DNA of 64,000 nucleotides from an uncultured Clostridia bacterium (GCA_946547105.1 CAMNOV010000001.1:1-64000), one strand, 5' to 3'. Positions 50,714 to 61,360 are shown, numbered from the stretch's first letter. Notes: a model not told the origin generated them from the letters alone. Made by a program: numbers and translations.

Positions 50714-51305
50714 AAAAGGAAAATTGATCGTGATTTCCGGCCCCTCCGGTGCCGGAAAAAGCACGGTTGTGTTTAAGGCCATGGAGGATCGGAAAGACCT
50801 TTGCTTTTCCACCTCGGTGACGACGAGAAAACCCCGACCGGGTGAGGTGGACGGCAGAGAATACTTTTTCGTTGATCTTGACCGCTTTGCTGAAATGATC
50901 GCCAACGACGAACTGCTGGAGCACGCCGTTTACGTAGCCAATTCTTACGGCACGCCGCGCAAGTATGTAGAAGACAAGCTCCTCAGCGGCATGAACGTTC
51001 TGCTGGATATCGAAGTCCAGGGCGCGCGTCAGGTTGCCGAAAAAATGCCGGACGCTGTGAAGATCTTTATTATCCCGCCCTCTCTGGAAGAGTTGGAGCG
51101 CCGTCTTGTCGGCCGCGGCACCGATACGGCCCGCGCCATCGAGGCAAGACTTATCCGCGCCAGACAGGAGTATCAGGAAGCGGACTTTTACGATTACATC
51201 ATCGTCAACGACGATGCGGACCGCGCGGCCGAAGAGCTCAAGGCCATCATCACGGCCGAGCATTGCCGCGCCTGTGATCGCGCGCATTATCTGCGTGTAG
51301 ATTGA
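50706..51305 (+). CDS. gmk: Guanylate kinase
   Basis: [40 protein letters not shown]. Confidence 0.97.
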   Translation: MNEKGKLIVISGPSGAGKSTVVFKAMEDRKDLCFSTSVTTRKPRPGEVDGREYFFVDLDRFAEMIANDELLEHAVYVANSYGTPRKYVEDKLLSGMNVLLDIEVQGARQVAEKMPDAVKIFIIPPSLEELERRLVGRGTDTARAIEARLIRARQEYQEADFYDYIIVNDDADRAAEELKAIITAEHCRACDRAHYLRVD

Positions 51306-51341
51306 TTTTTTAGTTAACATAATCAGCCGCGTTGCGGCAGA

Positions 51342-51545
51342 ATGGAGAATACTATTATGATGCTTTATCCCCCGATGGCCGATCTCGTTGCCAAGGTCGG
51401 CAGCCGTTACCAGCTTGTCAATCTCGTCGCCCGGCGCGCCCGCGCGATTTCTGCGGAAGCCGAAGAAAAGCAGATCCCGCTGGAGCGTAAGCCTGTTTCT
51501 TCCGCTATTGACGAGGTGTACACCGGCAAGCTCACGATCAAGTGA
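51342..51545 (+). CDS. rpoZ: DNA-directed RNA polymerase omega subunit
   Basis: MADLVAKVGSRYQLVNLVARRAR...KPVSSAIDEVYTGKL; follows gmk. Confidence 0.93.
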   Translation: MENTIMMLYPPMADLVAKVGSRYQLVNLVARRARAISAEAEEKQIPLERKPVSSAIDEVYTGKLTIK

Positions 51546-51565
51546 TCTGAGCGCGGGCAGGAACT

Positions 51566-53815
51566 GTGAAAATTGCGAAAATTGCGGTTTCCGCCGCACC
51601 ATATTGGATAGACAAGCCCTATGATTATCTGATCCCCGAGGAACTGCAGGATTCTGCGCTCCCCGGGGTAAGGGTTTATGTACCCTTTTCCAGGGGGAAC
51701 CGTCTGTGCGAAGGCATCATTCTGGCCGTATCCGAGGAAAGCGGATACAGGGATGATAAGCTGAAGGCGGTGTTTCGTCTGCTGGATGAGCAGCCGATCC
51801 TGAGTGAAGCCCAGATCAAGCTGGCCCTGTTCATGCGCGAACGCTTTTTCTGCACCGTTTATGACGCGGTCAAAGCGATCCTGCCTGCCGGCCTTTGGTT
51901 CAATGATCAGGGAGAACGCAGAGCCAAGGATAAGATGCTGCCGATGATCCGCCTTTCCGTATCTGCCGAGGAAGCCGCCGAAGCAGGGGAGACAAAGCGC
52001 CGCCGCGCGCCGCAGCAATCTCGCATTCTCGAGCTGCTGTGCAGTTTTGAAGCATTGCCGCTGCATGACGTTCTACAGCACGCGGACGCTTCGCGCCAGG
52101 CGGCAAAAGCCCTGGAAAAACAGGGCTTGGTCCAGCTCTATGAACGGGAAGTGTTCCGCCGCCCTAATATTTTCAGCGATGAGCTGATCCCTCTCCCGCA
52201 GCTGAACGCTGCGCAGGAGCAGGTTTTTCAGGGGCTGCGGAAGCTTGCAGAGCAGGAGAAGGCCGCTGCCGCGCTTTTATTCGGCGTCACAGGCAGCGGA
52301 AAAACCAGCGTCTATATCCATCTCATTCAAAAGACGCTGGAGAAGGGGAAATCTGCGATCCTGCTCGTTCCGGAAATCGCACTGACCCCGCAGATGCTCC
52401 AGACGTTCTCCTCCTATTTTGGCAATCAGATCGCCGTTCTGCACTCCAGTCTTTCCGTCGGCGAGCGTTATGATGAATGGAAACGCATCCGCAGCGGACA
52501 GGCCAGGCTTGTGATCGGAACGCGCAGCGCTGTTTTTGCACCGGTTTCCGAGCTCGGCCTGCTGATCATTGACGAAGAGCAGGAGGAGAGCTATAAATCC
52601 GAAAATTCGCCGAGATACAACACCCGCGACGTGGCAAAATACCTCTGTGCCCGCGCAGGCTGTTTGCTGCTTCTCGGTTCTGCGACACCCGATGTCTCCA
52701 GCCGATATTATGCTGAGACCGGCCGCTATGCATTTTTCACGCTGCCGGAGCGATATAACGATATGGCGCTTCCCGAGGTCCGCATCGTCGACATGAAGCG
52801 GGAGCTGCGCCGCGGCAACACGGGCGACATCAGCTCGATCCTTCGCGATGAACTTCAGCAAAATATTGAGCGGAAGGAACAGAGTATTCTGTTCATCAAC
52901 CGCCGCGGCGCGCACAAGCTCATCAGCTGCGGATGCTGCGGCTTTACCTATCGCTGCCCGCGCTGCAGCGTTTCGCTGACTTATCACAGCAGCAACCGGC
53001 GGCTGATCTGCCACTATTGCGGCTATTCGCAACGCGTTGACGCGATCTGCCCGGACTGCGGGGGAGAGCTGAAATATCTCGGCAGCGGCACGCAATACGT
53101 CGTGGAACAGCTCAACGAGCTGTTTCCGGGCGTCGAGGTGCTGCGCATGGATACCGATTCCGTTGCGCCTGTCGGCTCCCACGAGCCGCTGTTTGAGCGT
53201 TTCAAGCTGGAAAACATCCCGATCATGGTCGGCACGCAAATGGTCACCAAGGGCCTGAATTTTGAAAACGTGACCCTGGTCGGCGTCCTATCGGCCGATC
53301 AGAGCCTCTATGCGGGCGATTATCGCGCCGGCGAACGGACCTTTTCTCTGATCACTCAAGTGGTCGGGCGCAGCGGACGCGGCACGAAGCCCGGCCGCGC
53401 CGTGATCCAGACTTTCACGCCGGATAATCAGATCATCCGGCAGGCCGCCGCACAGGACTATGAGGCTTTCTATGCCTCGGAAATGGAGCTTCGGCGTCTG
53501 CAGCATGCCCCGCCGGTCTGCGATCTGATCTCCTTGACCGCCTCCGGCCTTTTTGAGGAGCAGGTGCTGCGCACAGCGCATTATGTGGCTGACTGGCTTC
53601 GGAAAGCGACAGCCGATCGTCCGGGAACGATCGTGATGGGTCCCGCTCCGCTCAGCGTGGTAAAAATCAACAACCGATACCGCTATCGGGTCAACCTGGC
53701 CTGCCGCGCGGATACTTCCATGCGAAATCTCATTGCACAGATCGTGATGGAATGCAGTGCGGACAAACGCTTTCGAGGCGTGTCGGTCTTTGCAGACAAC
53801 GATCCTGTGGAATAA
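51566..53815 (+). CDS. priA: Primosomal protein N' (PriA helicase)
   Basis: LLFGVTGSGKTSVYIHLI, IIDEEQEESYKSENSPRYNTRDVA, zinc CxxC cluster. Confidence 0.97.
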   Translation: MKIAKIAVSAAPYWIDKPYDYLIPEELQDSALPGVRVYVPFSRGNRLCEGIILAVSEESGYRDDKLKAVFRLLDEQPILSEAQIKLALFMRERFFCTVYDAVKAILPAGLWFNDQGERRAKDKMLPMIRLSVSAEEAAEAGETKRRRAPQQSRILELLCSFEALPLHDVLQHADASRQAAKALEKQGLVQLYEREVFRRPNIFSDELIPLPQLNAAQEQVFQGLRKLAEQEKAAAALLFGVTGSGKTSVYIHLIQKTLEKGKSAILLVPEIALTPQMLQTFSSYFGNQIAVLHSSLSVGERYDEWKRIRSGQARLVIGTRSAVFAPVSELGLLIIDEEQEESYKSENSPRYNTRDVAKYLCARAGCLLLLGSATPDVSSRYYAETGRYAFFTLPERYNDMALPEVRIVDMKRELRRGNTGDISSILRDELQQNIERKEQSILFINRRGAHKLISCGCCGFTYRCPRCSVSLTYHSSNRRLICHYCGYSQRVDAICPDCGGELKYLGSGTQYVVEQLNELFPGVEVLRMDTDSVAPVGSHEPLFERFKLENIPIMVGTQMVTKGLNFENVTLVGVLSADQSLYAGDYRAGERTFSLITQVVGRSGRGTKPGRAVIQTFTPDNQIIRQAAAQDYEAFYASEMELRRLQHAPPVCDLISLTASGLFEEQVLRTAHYVADWLRKATADRPGTIVMGPAPLSVVKINNRYRYRVNLACRADTSMRNLIAQIVMECSADKRFRGVSVFADNDPVE

Positions 53816-53848
53816 AGATTGCCGCAACTGCGGCAGATGGGAGAAGCT

Positions 53849-54352
53849 ATGGCTTTACGGAATATATTGACAAAAGAAGAACCTCTGCTTTACAAAAAAT
53901 GCCGTCCCGTGACGGCGTTCAACGAGCGGCTGCATCAGCTGCTGGACGATATGGCAGATACGCTCAAGCAGGCTAACGGAGTCGGTCTGGCCGCCCCTCA
54001 GGTCGGCGTGCTGCGCCGCGTTGTTCTGGTCATCGAGACCAATGTGCCGGAAGGCGAATCGGAATACATCATTGAGCTGATCAATCCCGAGATCATTGAA
54101 AGCTCCGGCGTACAAAACGGCGCCGAGGGCTGTCTCAGCGTTCCCGGCGAGTACGGGCTTGTGGAGAGACCGATGTATGTGAAGGTGCGCGCGCAGGACC
54201 GCAACGGCGAATGGTTTGAAGTTGAGGGGACAGGCTTGACCGCCCGCTGTTTCTGCCACGAGCTGGATCATCTGGACGGCGTTGTGTTCACCTCGCGCTG
54301 TGAGCGCATGCTGACGGAGGAAGAGCTCCAAAGCGGCAAGTTTAATTCCTGA
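53849..54352 (+). CDS. def: Peptide deformylase
   Basis: GVGLAAPQVG, EGCLSVPGEYG, CHELDHLDG. Confidence 0.97.
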   Translation: MALRNILTKEEPLLYKKCRPVTAFNERLHQLLDDMADTLKQANGVGLAAPQVGVLRRVVLVIETNVPEGESEYIIELINPEIIESSGVQNGAEGCLSVPGEYGLVERPMYVKVRAQDRNGEWFEVEGTGLTARCFCHELDHLDGVVFTSRCERMLTEEELQSGKFNS

Positions 54353-54361
54353 GGTTAAGTA

Positions 54362-55288
54362 ATGCGGATTGTATTTATGGGTACGCCCGATTTTGCGGCG
54401 GCATCCTTGAAAAAGCTGCTCGACGAGCATTTTGACGTAGTCGGCGTCCTGACGCAGCCGGACAAAGCGCGCGGACGAGGTATGTCTGTGTCCTATTCTC
54501 CGGTCAAGGCGCTGGCTCTGGAAGCCGGGCTGCCGGTTTTTCAGCCGGAAAGCATGCGCGACGGAAGCGCCCTCCGTATCCTGCAGGATCTGAAGCCGGA
54601 GATTCTTGTCGTCGTGGCCTATGGCCGGATCCTTCCCGACGATATCCTTGCTCTGCCGAAATACGGCGCTGTCAATGTTCATGCGTCTCTTCTGCCGAAA
54701 TACCGCGGCGCGGCGCCCATCCAGTGGGCGGTGCTCAACGGGGATCGCGTGACCGGCGTCAGCATCATGTATCTGGCCCACGACATGGACAGCGGCGATA
54801 TCATCAATTCCCGTGAGACGGAGATTGGGGAGAAGGAAACGTCCGGACAGCTCTTTGACCGGCTGATGGTCATGGGCGCCGAGCTCCTGGCGGAGTCTTT
54901 GCGCGAGATCGAAGCCGGAACTGCCGCCCGGATCCCGCAGGATCACAGCAAGGCAAGTTATGTGTCGATGCTGGATAAATCCATGTCGCCGATCGACTGG
55001 AGCCGTCCGGCACGAAGCATCATGAAACAGATCTTCGGCCTGCAGCCCTGGCCGGTCGCGACCATGGAACTGAACGGTACGACGATCCGCGTGTTTGACG
55101 CCGATTATACTGCGCACCGCACGAGTGCTTCCCCGGGAACGATCCTGAATGCGGATCGAAACGGTATTGAGATCGCCTGCGGAGAAGGGGAGACTCTGCT
55201 CCTTACCGAGCTGCAGGCGCCCGGCAAAAAAAGAATGTCCGCGGCAGATTATCTGCGCGGGCATCCGGTCATATGCGGAGAAGATTGA
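54362..55288 (+). CDS. fmt: Methionyl-tRNA formyltransferase
   Basis: MRIVFMGTPDFAAASLKKL, NVHASLLPKYRGAAPIQWA. Confidence 0.97.
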   Translation: MRIVFMGTPDFAAASLKKLLDEHFDVVGVLTQPDKARGRGMSVSYSPVKALALEAGLPVFQPESMRDGSALRILQDLKPEILVVVAYGRILPDDILALPKYGAVNVHASLLPKYRGAAPIQWAVLNGDRVTGVSIMYLAHDMDSGDIINSRETEIGEKETSGQLFDRLMVMGAELLAESLREIEAGTAARIPQDHSKASYVSMLDKSMSPIDWSRPARSIMKQIFGLQPWPVATMELNGTTIRVFDADYTAHRTSASPGTILNADRNGIEIACGEGETLLLTELQAPGKKRMSAADYLRGHPVICGED

Positions 55289-55289
55289 T

Positions 55290-56606
55290 ATGAGCACGGC
55301 AAGAGAAGCTGCGCTTTCCGTGCTGGAGCGCTGCCGCCGCGATGGGGCCTGGTCCGGACAGGTACTGGATCGGCTGCTGCAGAGCACGGCGCTGGATTCA
55401 AAAGACGCTGCGCTGGCTGTACAACTCAGTCTCGGTGTGATCCAAAACAGCCGATATCTTGACTATTACATCGATCATTACTGCCGCTCGCCCAAATTAG
55501 AGCCGAAGCTGCGGGACCTTCTGCGACTTGGCGCGTATCAGATCCTGCTGCTGGACAAGATCCCGGTACATGCTGCCGTTGATGAAAGCGTTTCCTTGTG
55601 CCGTACGATCGGCATGCCGCGAGCCACGGGGCTTGTCAACGCTGTCCTTCGCCGCATGAGCGAGTATCGTGACGATCTGCCCAAGATCCCCGGAGAGGGA
55701 AGCGCGTCTTACCTGGCGCTGCGCTACAGTCAGTCCGATTGGCTGGCTGAGGAACTGGTCACGCAGCGCGGCTATGATTTTACAGAAGCTTTTTTCCGCG
55801 CCTGTCAGCAGCCTTCCGGTATCGATCTGCAGATCAACACACTGAAAACCGACGCCGCAAGCTATGGTCAGGCGCTTCAGGAAGCAGGGAAAGCCGCTTT
55901 GATTCCTCCATTTCCCGCAAATTGCGTTCATCTGAACGGCGGCAATCCGGCAGATCTGCCGGGCTTTGAGGACGGATTGTTTTATGTGCAGGATCGTGCG
56001 GCAGCCATGGCGATCGAGATCGCGGGCGTGTGTCCCGGTCTGAACGTGCTGGACGCCTGCGCGGCCCCAGGCGGCAAATCCTTTGCCGCAGCCATCCGGA
56101 TGGAAAACCGCGGGGAGATCACTTCCTGCGATCTGCATGAGAAAAAGCTTCGGCTGATTGATAGCGGAGCAAAGCGTCTGGGCGTCAGTTGTATCCGGAC
56201 CATGGCGGCGGATGCGTCAGGGTTTCAGGAAGCATGGCAAAACGCTTTTGATCTGGTGATCGCCGACGTGCCCTGCTCCGGCTTCGGCGTGATGCGCAAA
56301 AAACCGGAGATCCGCGCCCGCGGACAGGAAGATGCGGCGCGTCTGCCTGAGATCCAGTCACGGATCCTCGACAATCTGTCCCACTATGTGGCTCCCGGCG
56401 GCACTCTGCTGTACTCCACGTGCACGGTTTTGCGCCAGGAAAACGAGGACGTTGTGAATGCGTTTCTCAGCTCTCATCCGGATTTTCGACCGGTTGATTT
56501 CACAGTAGGAGAAAGATTATCCGAGAATGGCTGCTACACTTTTTGGCCGCATATTGACGGCTCAGACGGATTTTTTGTATCAAAAATGATACGGGGAACA
56601 CTATGA
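55290..56606 (+). CDS. rsmB: 16S rRNA (cytosine(967)-C(5))-methyltransferase RsmB
   Basis: NusB-like N-terminus, LDACAAPGGKSFAAA, ADVPCSGFGVMRKKPEIR. Confidence 0.95.
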   Translation: MSTAREAALSVLERCRRDGAWSGQVLDRLLQSTALDSKDAALAVQLSLGVIQNSRYLDYYIDHYCRSPKLEPKLRDLLRLGAYQILLLDKIPVHAAVDESVSLCRTIGMPRATGLVNAVLRRMSEYRDDLPKIPGEGSASYLALRYSQSDWLAEELVTQRGYDFTEAFFRACQQPSGIDLQINTLKTDAASYGQALQEAGKAALIPPFPANCVHLNGGNPADLPGFEDGLFYVQDRAAAMAIEIAGVCPGLNVLDACAAPGGKSFAAAIRMENRGEITSCDLHEKKLRLIDSGAKRLGVSCIRTMAADASGFQEAWQNAFDLVIADVPCSGFGVMRKKPEIRARGQEDAARLPEIQSRILDNLSHYVAPGGTLLYSTCTVLRQENEDVVNAFLSSHPDFRPVDFTVGERLSENGCYTFWPHIDGSDGFFVSKMIRGTL

Positions 56607-57655
56607 AAAAAGATATCGTCTCTCTGCTCCCGGAGGAGCTGGAGGATGAGCTTCGTCAGCTCGGAGAGCCCGCTTACAGGGCCGGACAGGTTTTTCGCTG
56701 GCTGGGCCGCGGCGTCCGTGATTTTGACGCCATGAGCGACCTTTCCAAGGGCCTTCGTGAAAAACTGAAAGAGAACTACAGCATTTATGAACCGAAGGTC
56801 CTGAGAAAGCAGATTTCTGCCATCGACGGCACGATCAAATACCTTTGGGAGCTTCATGACGGACAGGCTGTGGAGACGGTCGTGATGAGCTATCAACACG
56901 GCAACACGGTCTGCGTTTCCTCCCAGGTCGGCTGCCGCCAGGGCTGCGCGTTCTGCGCTTCCACCATCGGCGGTCTCATCCGCAATCTGACGCCGTCGGA
57001 GATCCTGGACGAGGTCATGTTTTCGCAGCTGGACTCGGGAAAAGAGATCTCCAATATCGTGCTGATGGGGATCGGCGAGCCTCTGGACAACTTCGACAAC
57101 GTGATGCGTTTTCTGGAGCTTGTCAATCATCCCAAGGGCATGAACATCGGCATGCGTCATATTTCTCTGTCGACCTGCGGCATCACGGAACGCTTTGACG
57201 ATCTTGCGGCACGAAATCTGCAGCTGACGCTGTCGGTTTCGCTGCATGCACCGGACGATGAGACGCGTTCCCGGCTGATGCCGGCCAACCGCGGACGCGG
57301 CGTGGATCAACTGATCGCCTGCTGCAAAAAGTATTTTGAAACGACCGGACGCCGCATTTCTTTTGAGTACGCCATGATCGACGGCGTGAACGATACGGCT
57401 TTCCATGCGCATAAGCTGGCCGAGCTTGCCAGGGAAGTGTCCGCTCACGTCAATCTGATCCCACTCAACCACGTGGAGGAACGCCAGTTTCGTCCGTCTA
57501 CGTCCGGGCATATGAAAGCATTTATCAAAATTTTGGAGGAGAACCGCGTCAACGTCACCGTCCGCCGCCGCCTCGGCAGCGACGTGGACGCATCCTGCGG
57601 TCAGCTGAGAAGGAAACGGGAGCTTGACAGAAATCAGAATTCCGACGAGAGGTAA
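56603..57655 (+). CDS. rlmN: 23S rRNA (adenine(2503)-C(2))-methyltransferase RlmN
   Basis: QVGCRQGCAFCASTIGGLIRNLTPSEI radical SAM CxxxCxxC, GIGEPLDN. Confidence 0.97.
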   Translation: MKKDIVSLLPEELEDELRQLGEPAYRAGQVFRWLGRGVRDFDAMSDLSKGLREKLKENYSIYEPKVLRKQISAIDGTIKYLWELHDGQAVETVVMSYQHGNTVCVSSQVGCRQGCAFCASTIGGLIRNLTPSEILDEVMFSQLDSGKEISNIVLMGIGEPLDNFDNVMRFLELVNHPKGMNIGMRHISLSTCGITERFDDLAARNLQLTLSVSLHAPDDETRSRLMPANRGRGVDQLIACCKKYFETTGRRISFEYAMIDGVNDTAFHAHKLAELAREVSAHVNLIPLNHVEERQFRPSTSGHMKAFIKILEENRVNVTVRRRLGSDVDASCGQLRRKRELDRNQNSDER

Positions 57656-57658
57656 TTC

Positions 57659-58408
57659 ATGATGAAAAGCTTTGGATTAACCGACAAAGGGAACGTCCGG
57701 AAAGATAATCAGGACTGCTTTATCATTGAGTGCTGCGAATCGCAAAACTGCCTCGTCCTCGCGCTCTGCGACGGGATGGGCGGCGCGAAGGCCGGCGGCG
57801 TAGCCAGCCAACTTTCCAACAAGGCCTTTATCTCGCATATTTACGGCCGTCTGACCTCCCGCGTTAAAAAGCGCCTGGATTACGAGGCTCTGCTGAAGGA
57901 AGCCTGCAATGAAGCCAATGGGGTATCTTTTGAATATTCCCAGTTCGACGAGGCCTTCAACGGCATGGGGACCACACTTGTTGGCGGGATTTTGAAATTT
58001 GACGGATCCGGCTATATTATCAACGTCGGCGACAGCCGGGCCTATCTGATCTCCCGCCGCTCCCATCAGATCACGCAGATCACCAGAGATCACTCTTTGG
58101 TTGAAGAACTGCTGGAATACGGCGCGATCACTGCGGAAGAGGCGCGCGTTCATCCTCAGAAAAATATCATTACGCGGGCGGTCGGTTCCGAAGCCCAGGT
58201 CGAGGCGGATTATTATCGCTTTGCCCTGAGATCCGGGGATCTGCTCCTGCTTTGCTCCGACGGTCTTTCCAACACGCTGACCGATCAGGAGATGCTGTCA
58301 TTTGCCGAAGACTATCCGGATCCGGAAGCCCTGTGCCATCAGCTGATGGACTGTGCTCTGGAACGGGACGCCAGGGATAATGTCACGGTGATCGCCGTTG
58401 CAAAATAA
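57659..58408 (+). CDS. prpC: PP2C-family serine/threonine phosphatase (Stp/PrpC)
   Basis: SFGLTDKGNVRKDNQDCF, ALCDGMGGAKAG, NVGDSRAYLI, DNVTVI. Confidence 0.93.
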   Translation: MMKSFGLTDKGNVRKDNQDCFIIECCESQNCLVLALCDGMGGAKAGGVASQLSNKAFISHIYGRLTSRVKKRLDYEALLKEACNEANGVSFEYSQFDEAFNGMGTTLVGGILKFDGSGYIINVGDSRAYLISRRSHQITQITRDHSLVEELLEYGAITAEEARVHPQKNIITRAVGSEAQVEADYYRFALRSGDLLLLCSDGLSNTLTDQEMLSFAEDYPDPEALCHQLMDCALERDARDNVTVIAVAK

Positions 58409-58417
58409 GGGGACACT

Positions 58418-60103
58418 ATGAACGAGAACGATAAAAATATCGGTCTGCTGCTTGACGATCGCTACGAGCTTCAGGAGAAGGTCGGCGAAGGCGGCATGGC
58501 CGTTGTATACAGCGCGCTTGACCGGCGGCTGAACCGCAACGTCGCCGTGAAGATCATGCGCGATGAAATGGCGGCCGACGAGGAGTTCAAACGGCGCTTT
58601 TGCGCCGAGTCGCAGGCTGTCGCCATGATGTCGCATCCCAACATCGTCGCTGTCTATGACGTCAGTCACAGCGACAAGATGGAATACATCGTCATGGAGC
58701 TGATCGACGGTATCACGCTCAAGCAGTATATGGACCGCCGCGGCATCCTCAGCTGGAAAGAGGCCGTCCATTTTTCCAAGCAGATCGCTCGGGCGCTCGG
58801 TCACGCACATGAGCGAGGGATCATCCACCGGGATATCAAGCCGCAAAACATCATGCTTTTGCGCGATGGCACCATCAAGGTGGCCGATTTCGGCATCGCT
58901 TCCCTGGAGAACGAGTTTCAGGAGGCAGACGGCCAGGCCATCGGCTCGATCCATTATATTGCGCCGGAGCAGGCGAGGGGCGATCTGCCCGACGCCAGAA
59001 GCGATATCTATTCGCTCGGCGTCGTCATGTATGAAATGGTAACGGGGGAAGTACCCTATACCGGCGATACGCTCGGAGAGATTGCGGTCAAGCACATGAA
59101 CGCTGCCCCGAAACCGATCCGGGAGCTGAATCAGGATATCCCGGAAGTGCTGGAAGAGATCATCGGACGCGCTATGGCGCAAAACCTCGCCGATCGCTAT
59201 CAGACCGCCGCGGAACTGGCCGACGATCTGGAGCAGCTGTCCCGTGACGCAGCAAGCGGGCTTGTCGATCATGTTTCGGAAGAAGAAGTCAAGGCGCCGG
59301 ACGTCAAGCCCGTGCGCTCCGTCAGTGAGCTTTCGAAAAAGAGCTTCGCCAGGCGTCGGCGCCGTGCCGATCGCGTCAGTTATTTATCCGGCAGCTTTCT
59401 TTTGCTTGCCCTTTGCATCGCCATATTTGCGTTTTTGTGGAAATACTGGATCGCGGATATCTTTGCCCCGGCCGAACGCTTTGAACTCCCGAATTTCGTC
59501 GGGCAGAATTATGAGCAGCTTGAAAACGATCCGGAGATCTTGAACCGTTATCGCTTTGAGGTCACCTTTGTCGTGGATGCGGATTCCCCTCCGGGAGTCG
59601 TGCTCAAGCAGGAGCCCAAGGCGGGGCGAAGCGTCATGCTCGTCCCCTCCGGCGTAGCTGTAAGCCTTGAAGTCAGCACCAACAGCAGTCAGGTCGTCGT
59701 GCCGGAGCTGTTGAACCGCAACTATGTCGATGCGCTTCTGCTTCTGCAAAACGCCGGCTTTGTCTGCGAGATCGAAAACGCCACTTCGGATACCGTTTCC
59801 CGCGATTACGTGATATCCAGCAGCCCGGCGGCCGGCGAACAGATCAGCTATGGATCTACGGTTTATATCACCGTAAGCAGCGGACCGGAAATCCTATACG
59901 TCGACGTTCCGAATCTTGTCGGTATTTCCGAAGACGCCGCCAAGGCCAAGTTGGAAGCCGCCCGTTTGAGCTATGGCGGTGCGGAGCACATCACCAGTGA
60001 GTTTGAAGCCGGAACGGTCATTGGACAGACGCCCGAGGCCTTTTCACAGATCGAAGAGCACTCCAAGATCACCCTGCTGATCTCCAGCGGCCCGGGGGAA
60101 TAA
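58418..60103 (+). CDS. prkC: Stk1/PrkC-type serine/threonine kinase with three PASTA repeats
   Basis: [36 protein letters not shown] at ~aa 325, PASTA repeats after it. Confidence 0.95.
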   Translation: MNENDKNIGLLLDDRYELQEKVGEGGMAVVYSALDRRLNRNVAVKIMRDEMAADEEFKRRFCAESQAVAMMSHPNIVAVYDVSHSDKMEYIVMELIDGITLKQYMDRRGILSWKEAVHFSKQIARALGHAHERGIIHRDIKPQNIMLLRDGTIKVADFGIASLENEFQEADGQAIGSIHYIAPEQARGDLPDARSDIYSLGVVMYEMVTGEVPYTGDTLGEIAVKHMNAAPKPIRELNQDIPEVLEEIIGRAMAQNLADRYQTAAELADDLEQLSRDAASGLVDHVSEEEVKAPDVKPVRSVSELSKKSFARRRRRADRVSYLSGSFLLLALCIAIFAFLWKYWIADIFAPAERFELPNFVGQNYEQLENDPEILNRYRFEVTFVVDADSPPGVVLKQEPKAGRSVMLVPSGVAVSLEVSTNSSQVVVPELLNRNYVDALLLLQNAGFVCEIENATSDTVSRDYVISSSPAAGEQISYGSTVYITVSSGPEILYVDVPNLVGISEDAAKAKLEAARLSYGGAEHITSEFEAGTVIGQTPEAFSQIEEHSKITLLISSGPGE

Positions 60104-60104
60104 G

Positions 60105-60995
60105 ATGCAGGAAGGAAGAATCATCAAGGCGCTGAGCGGCTTCTATTACGTTCAGACGGCAGATGAAGTGCTGGAATGTAGGGCGCGCGGAAAATTCCGT
60201 CTGGACGGGACTTCGCCGCTTGTCGGCGACCGCGTGATATGCAGCACGGACGGTGATGGGAAAGGGCGCATCGACCGCGTTCTGGAGAGAAGGAACTGGT
60301 TTGTTCGCCCGGCCGTTGCCAACATCGACGCACTTGTTTTCGTCGCATCCGGCGTAAACCCCGTTACCGATCCTTTTCTGATCGACCGTGTTTCCGTCAT
60401 TGCCGAGGAAAGCGGCTGCGAGCTGATCGTCTGCGTCAACAAGACGGATCTGAGTCCGGCGGACAACTTGTACGCCATTTGTGAAAAAGCCGGGTTCCCG
60501 CTGATCCGCACCAGCGCCGCGACCGGAGACGGCGTCGACGGGCTATTCCGCATGTTGCGCGGAAAAACTTCCGCCTTTACCGGCAACTCCGGCGTTGGAA
60601 AATCCAGCCTGCTCAACTGTCTGCTTCCCGACCTTCACGCGGAAACCGCTGAAGTCAGCGAGAAGCTGGGCCGCGGCAAACACACGACGCGGCATGTGGA
60701 GCTCTTTCGCTTGGACGAGAACAGCTATATTGCCGATACGCCCGGCTTTGCTTCCTTCGAGCTGGAAATGATGCAGACCATTGCGAAGGAGGACCTTGCC
60801 GCCGATTTTGCCGATTTTCGGCCGTATCTCGGCAAGTGCCGTTTTCATGACTGCGCGCATCTGAAGGAGCCAGGCTGCGCCGTGACCGAAGCGCTTGCAC
60901 GAGGAGATCTTCATCCCAGCCGTTACCGCTCCTACTGCCGGCTGTATGAGCTCTGTGCACAGCAAAAATTCTGGGAAATCAAAAACGGCAAATAA
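60105..60995 (+). CDS. rsgA: Ribosome small subunit-dependent GTPase RsgA
   Basis: NKTDL, GNSGVGKSSLLNCL, DTPGF, zinc CRFHDCAHLKEPGCAV. Confidence 0.96.
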   Translation: MQEGRIIKALSGFYYVQTADEVLECRARGKFRLDGTSPLVGDRVICSTDGDGKGRIDRVLERRNWFVRPAVANIDALVFVASGVNPVTDPFLIDRVSVIAEESGCELIVCVNKTDLSPADNLYAICEKAGFPLIRTSAATGDGVDGLFRMLRGKTSAFTGNSGVGKSSLLNCLLPDLHAETAEVSEKLGRGKHTTRHVELFRLDENSYIADTPGFASFELEMMQTIAKEDLAADFADFRPYLGKCRFHDCAHLKEPGCAVTEALARGDLHPSRYRSYCRLYELCAQQKFWEIKNGK

Positions 60996-61007
60996 GAACA
61001 TATTTCT

Positions 61008-61036
61008 GTCATGAAAGACCGTCTTCCGCATAGAAT
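61008..61036 (+). promoter_or_regulatory. Candidate mother-cell (sigma-E/K-like) sporulation promoter
   Basis: GTCATGAA-13 nt-CATAGAAT upstream of two micro-ORFs and sipL. Confidence 0.45.
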
Positions 61037-61072
61037 GAAGTATTCTACCATGTGGGAGGCGGTCTTTTCATG
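61010..61072 (+). other. Long imperfect inverted repeat covering SD and start codon of the next micro-ORF
   Basis: catgaaagaccgtcttccgcatagaat / attctaccatgtgggaggcggtcttttcatg, loop gaagt. Confidence 0.75.
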
Positions 61073-61222
61073 CGCAGAGGACGGCGATGTATTTGGGCGT
61101 TTACAGCAATCGGCCTCGGCATATTGATCATTCTTGGGGTGATTCTGCCAGGCGTGTTCTGGTGGCTGATGCTGGCCGCCGCTCTGCTGGCCTTGGGGAT
61201 CTGGCTGCTGCGATGCTGTTGA
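61070..61222 (+). CDS. Small membrane protein, 50 aa (absent from ORF track)
   Basis: MRRGRRCIWAFTAIGLGILIILGVILPGVFWWLMLAAALLALGIWLLRCC*; gggagg SD upstream. Confidence 0.7.
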   Translation: MRRGRRCIWAFTAIGLGILIILGVILPGVFWWLMLAAALLALGIWLLRCC

Positions 61223-61235
61223 CGGGGGAGGAGCT

Positions 61236-61307
61236 ATGAAAATCTATATCATTCGACTGCCGCGATTCTTATCCAGATTGTTCTTCCGGAAACGAAAGCA
61301 GGAATAA
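61236..61307 (+). CDS. Very small basic protein, 23 aa (absent from ORF track)
   Basis: MKIYIIRLPRFLSRLFFRKRKQE*; strong gggggaggag SD just upstream. Confidence 0.55.
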   Translation: MKIYIIRLPRFLSRLFFRKRKQE

Positions 61308-61360
61308 CCTGGATCGCTGTTCCATATCATGTAGCAAGTGTGCATGAAGGAGCGTGATCC

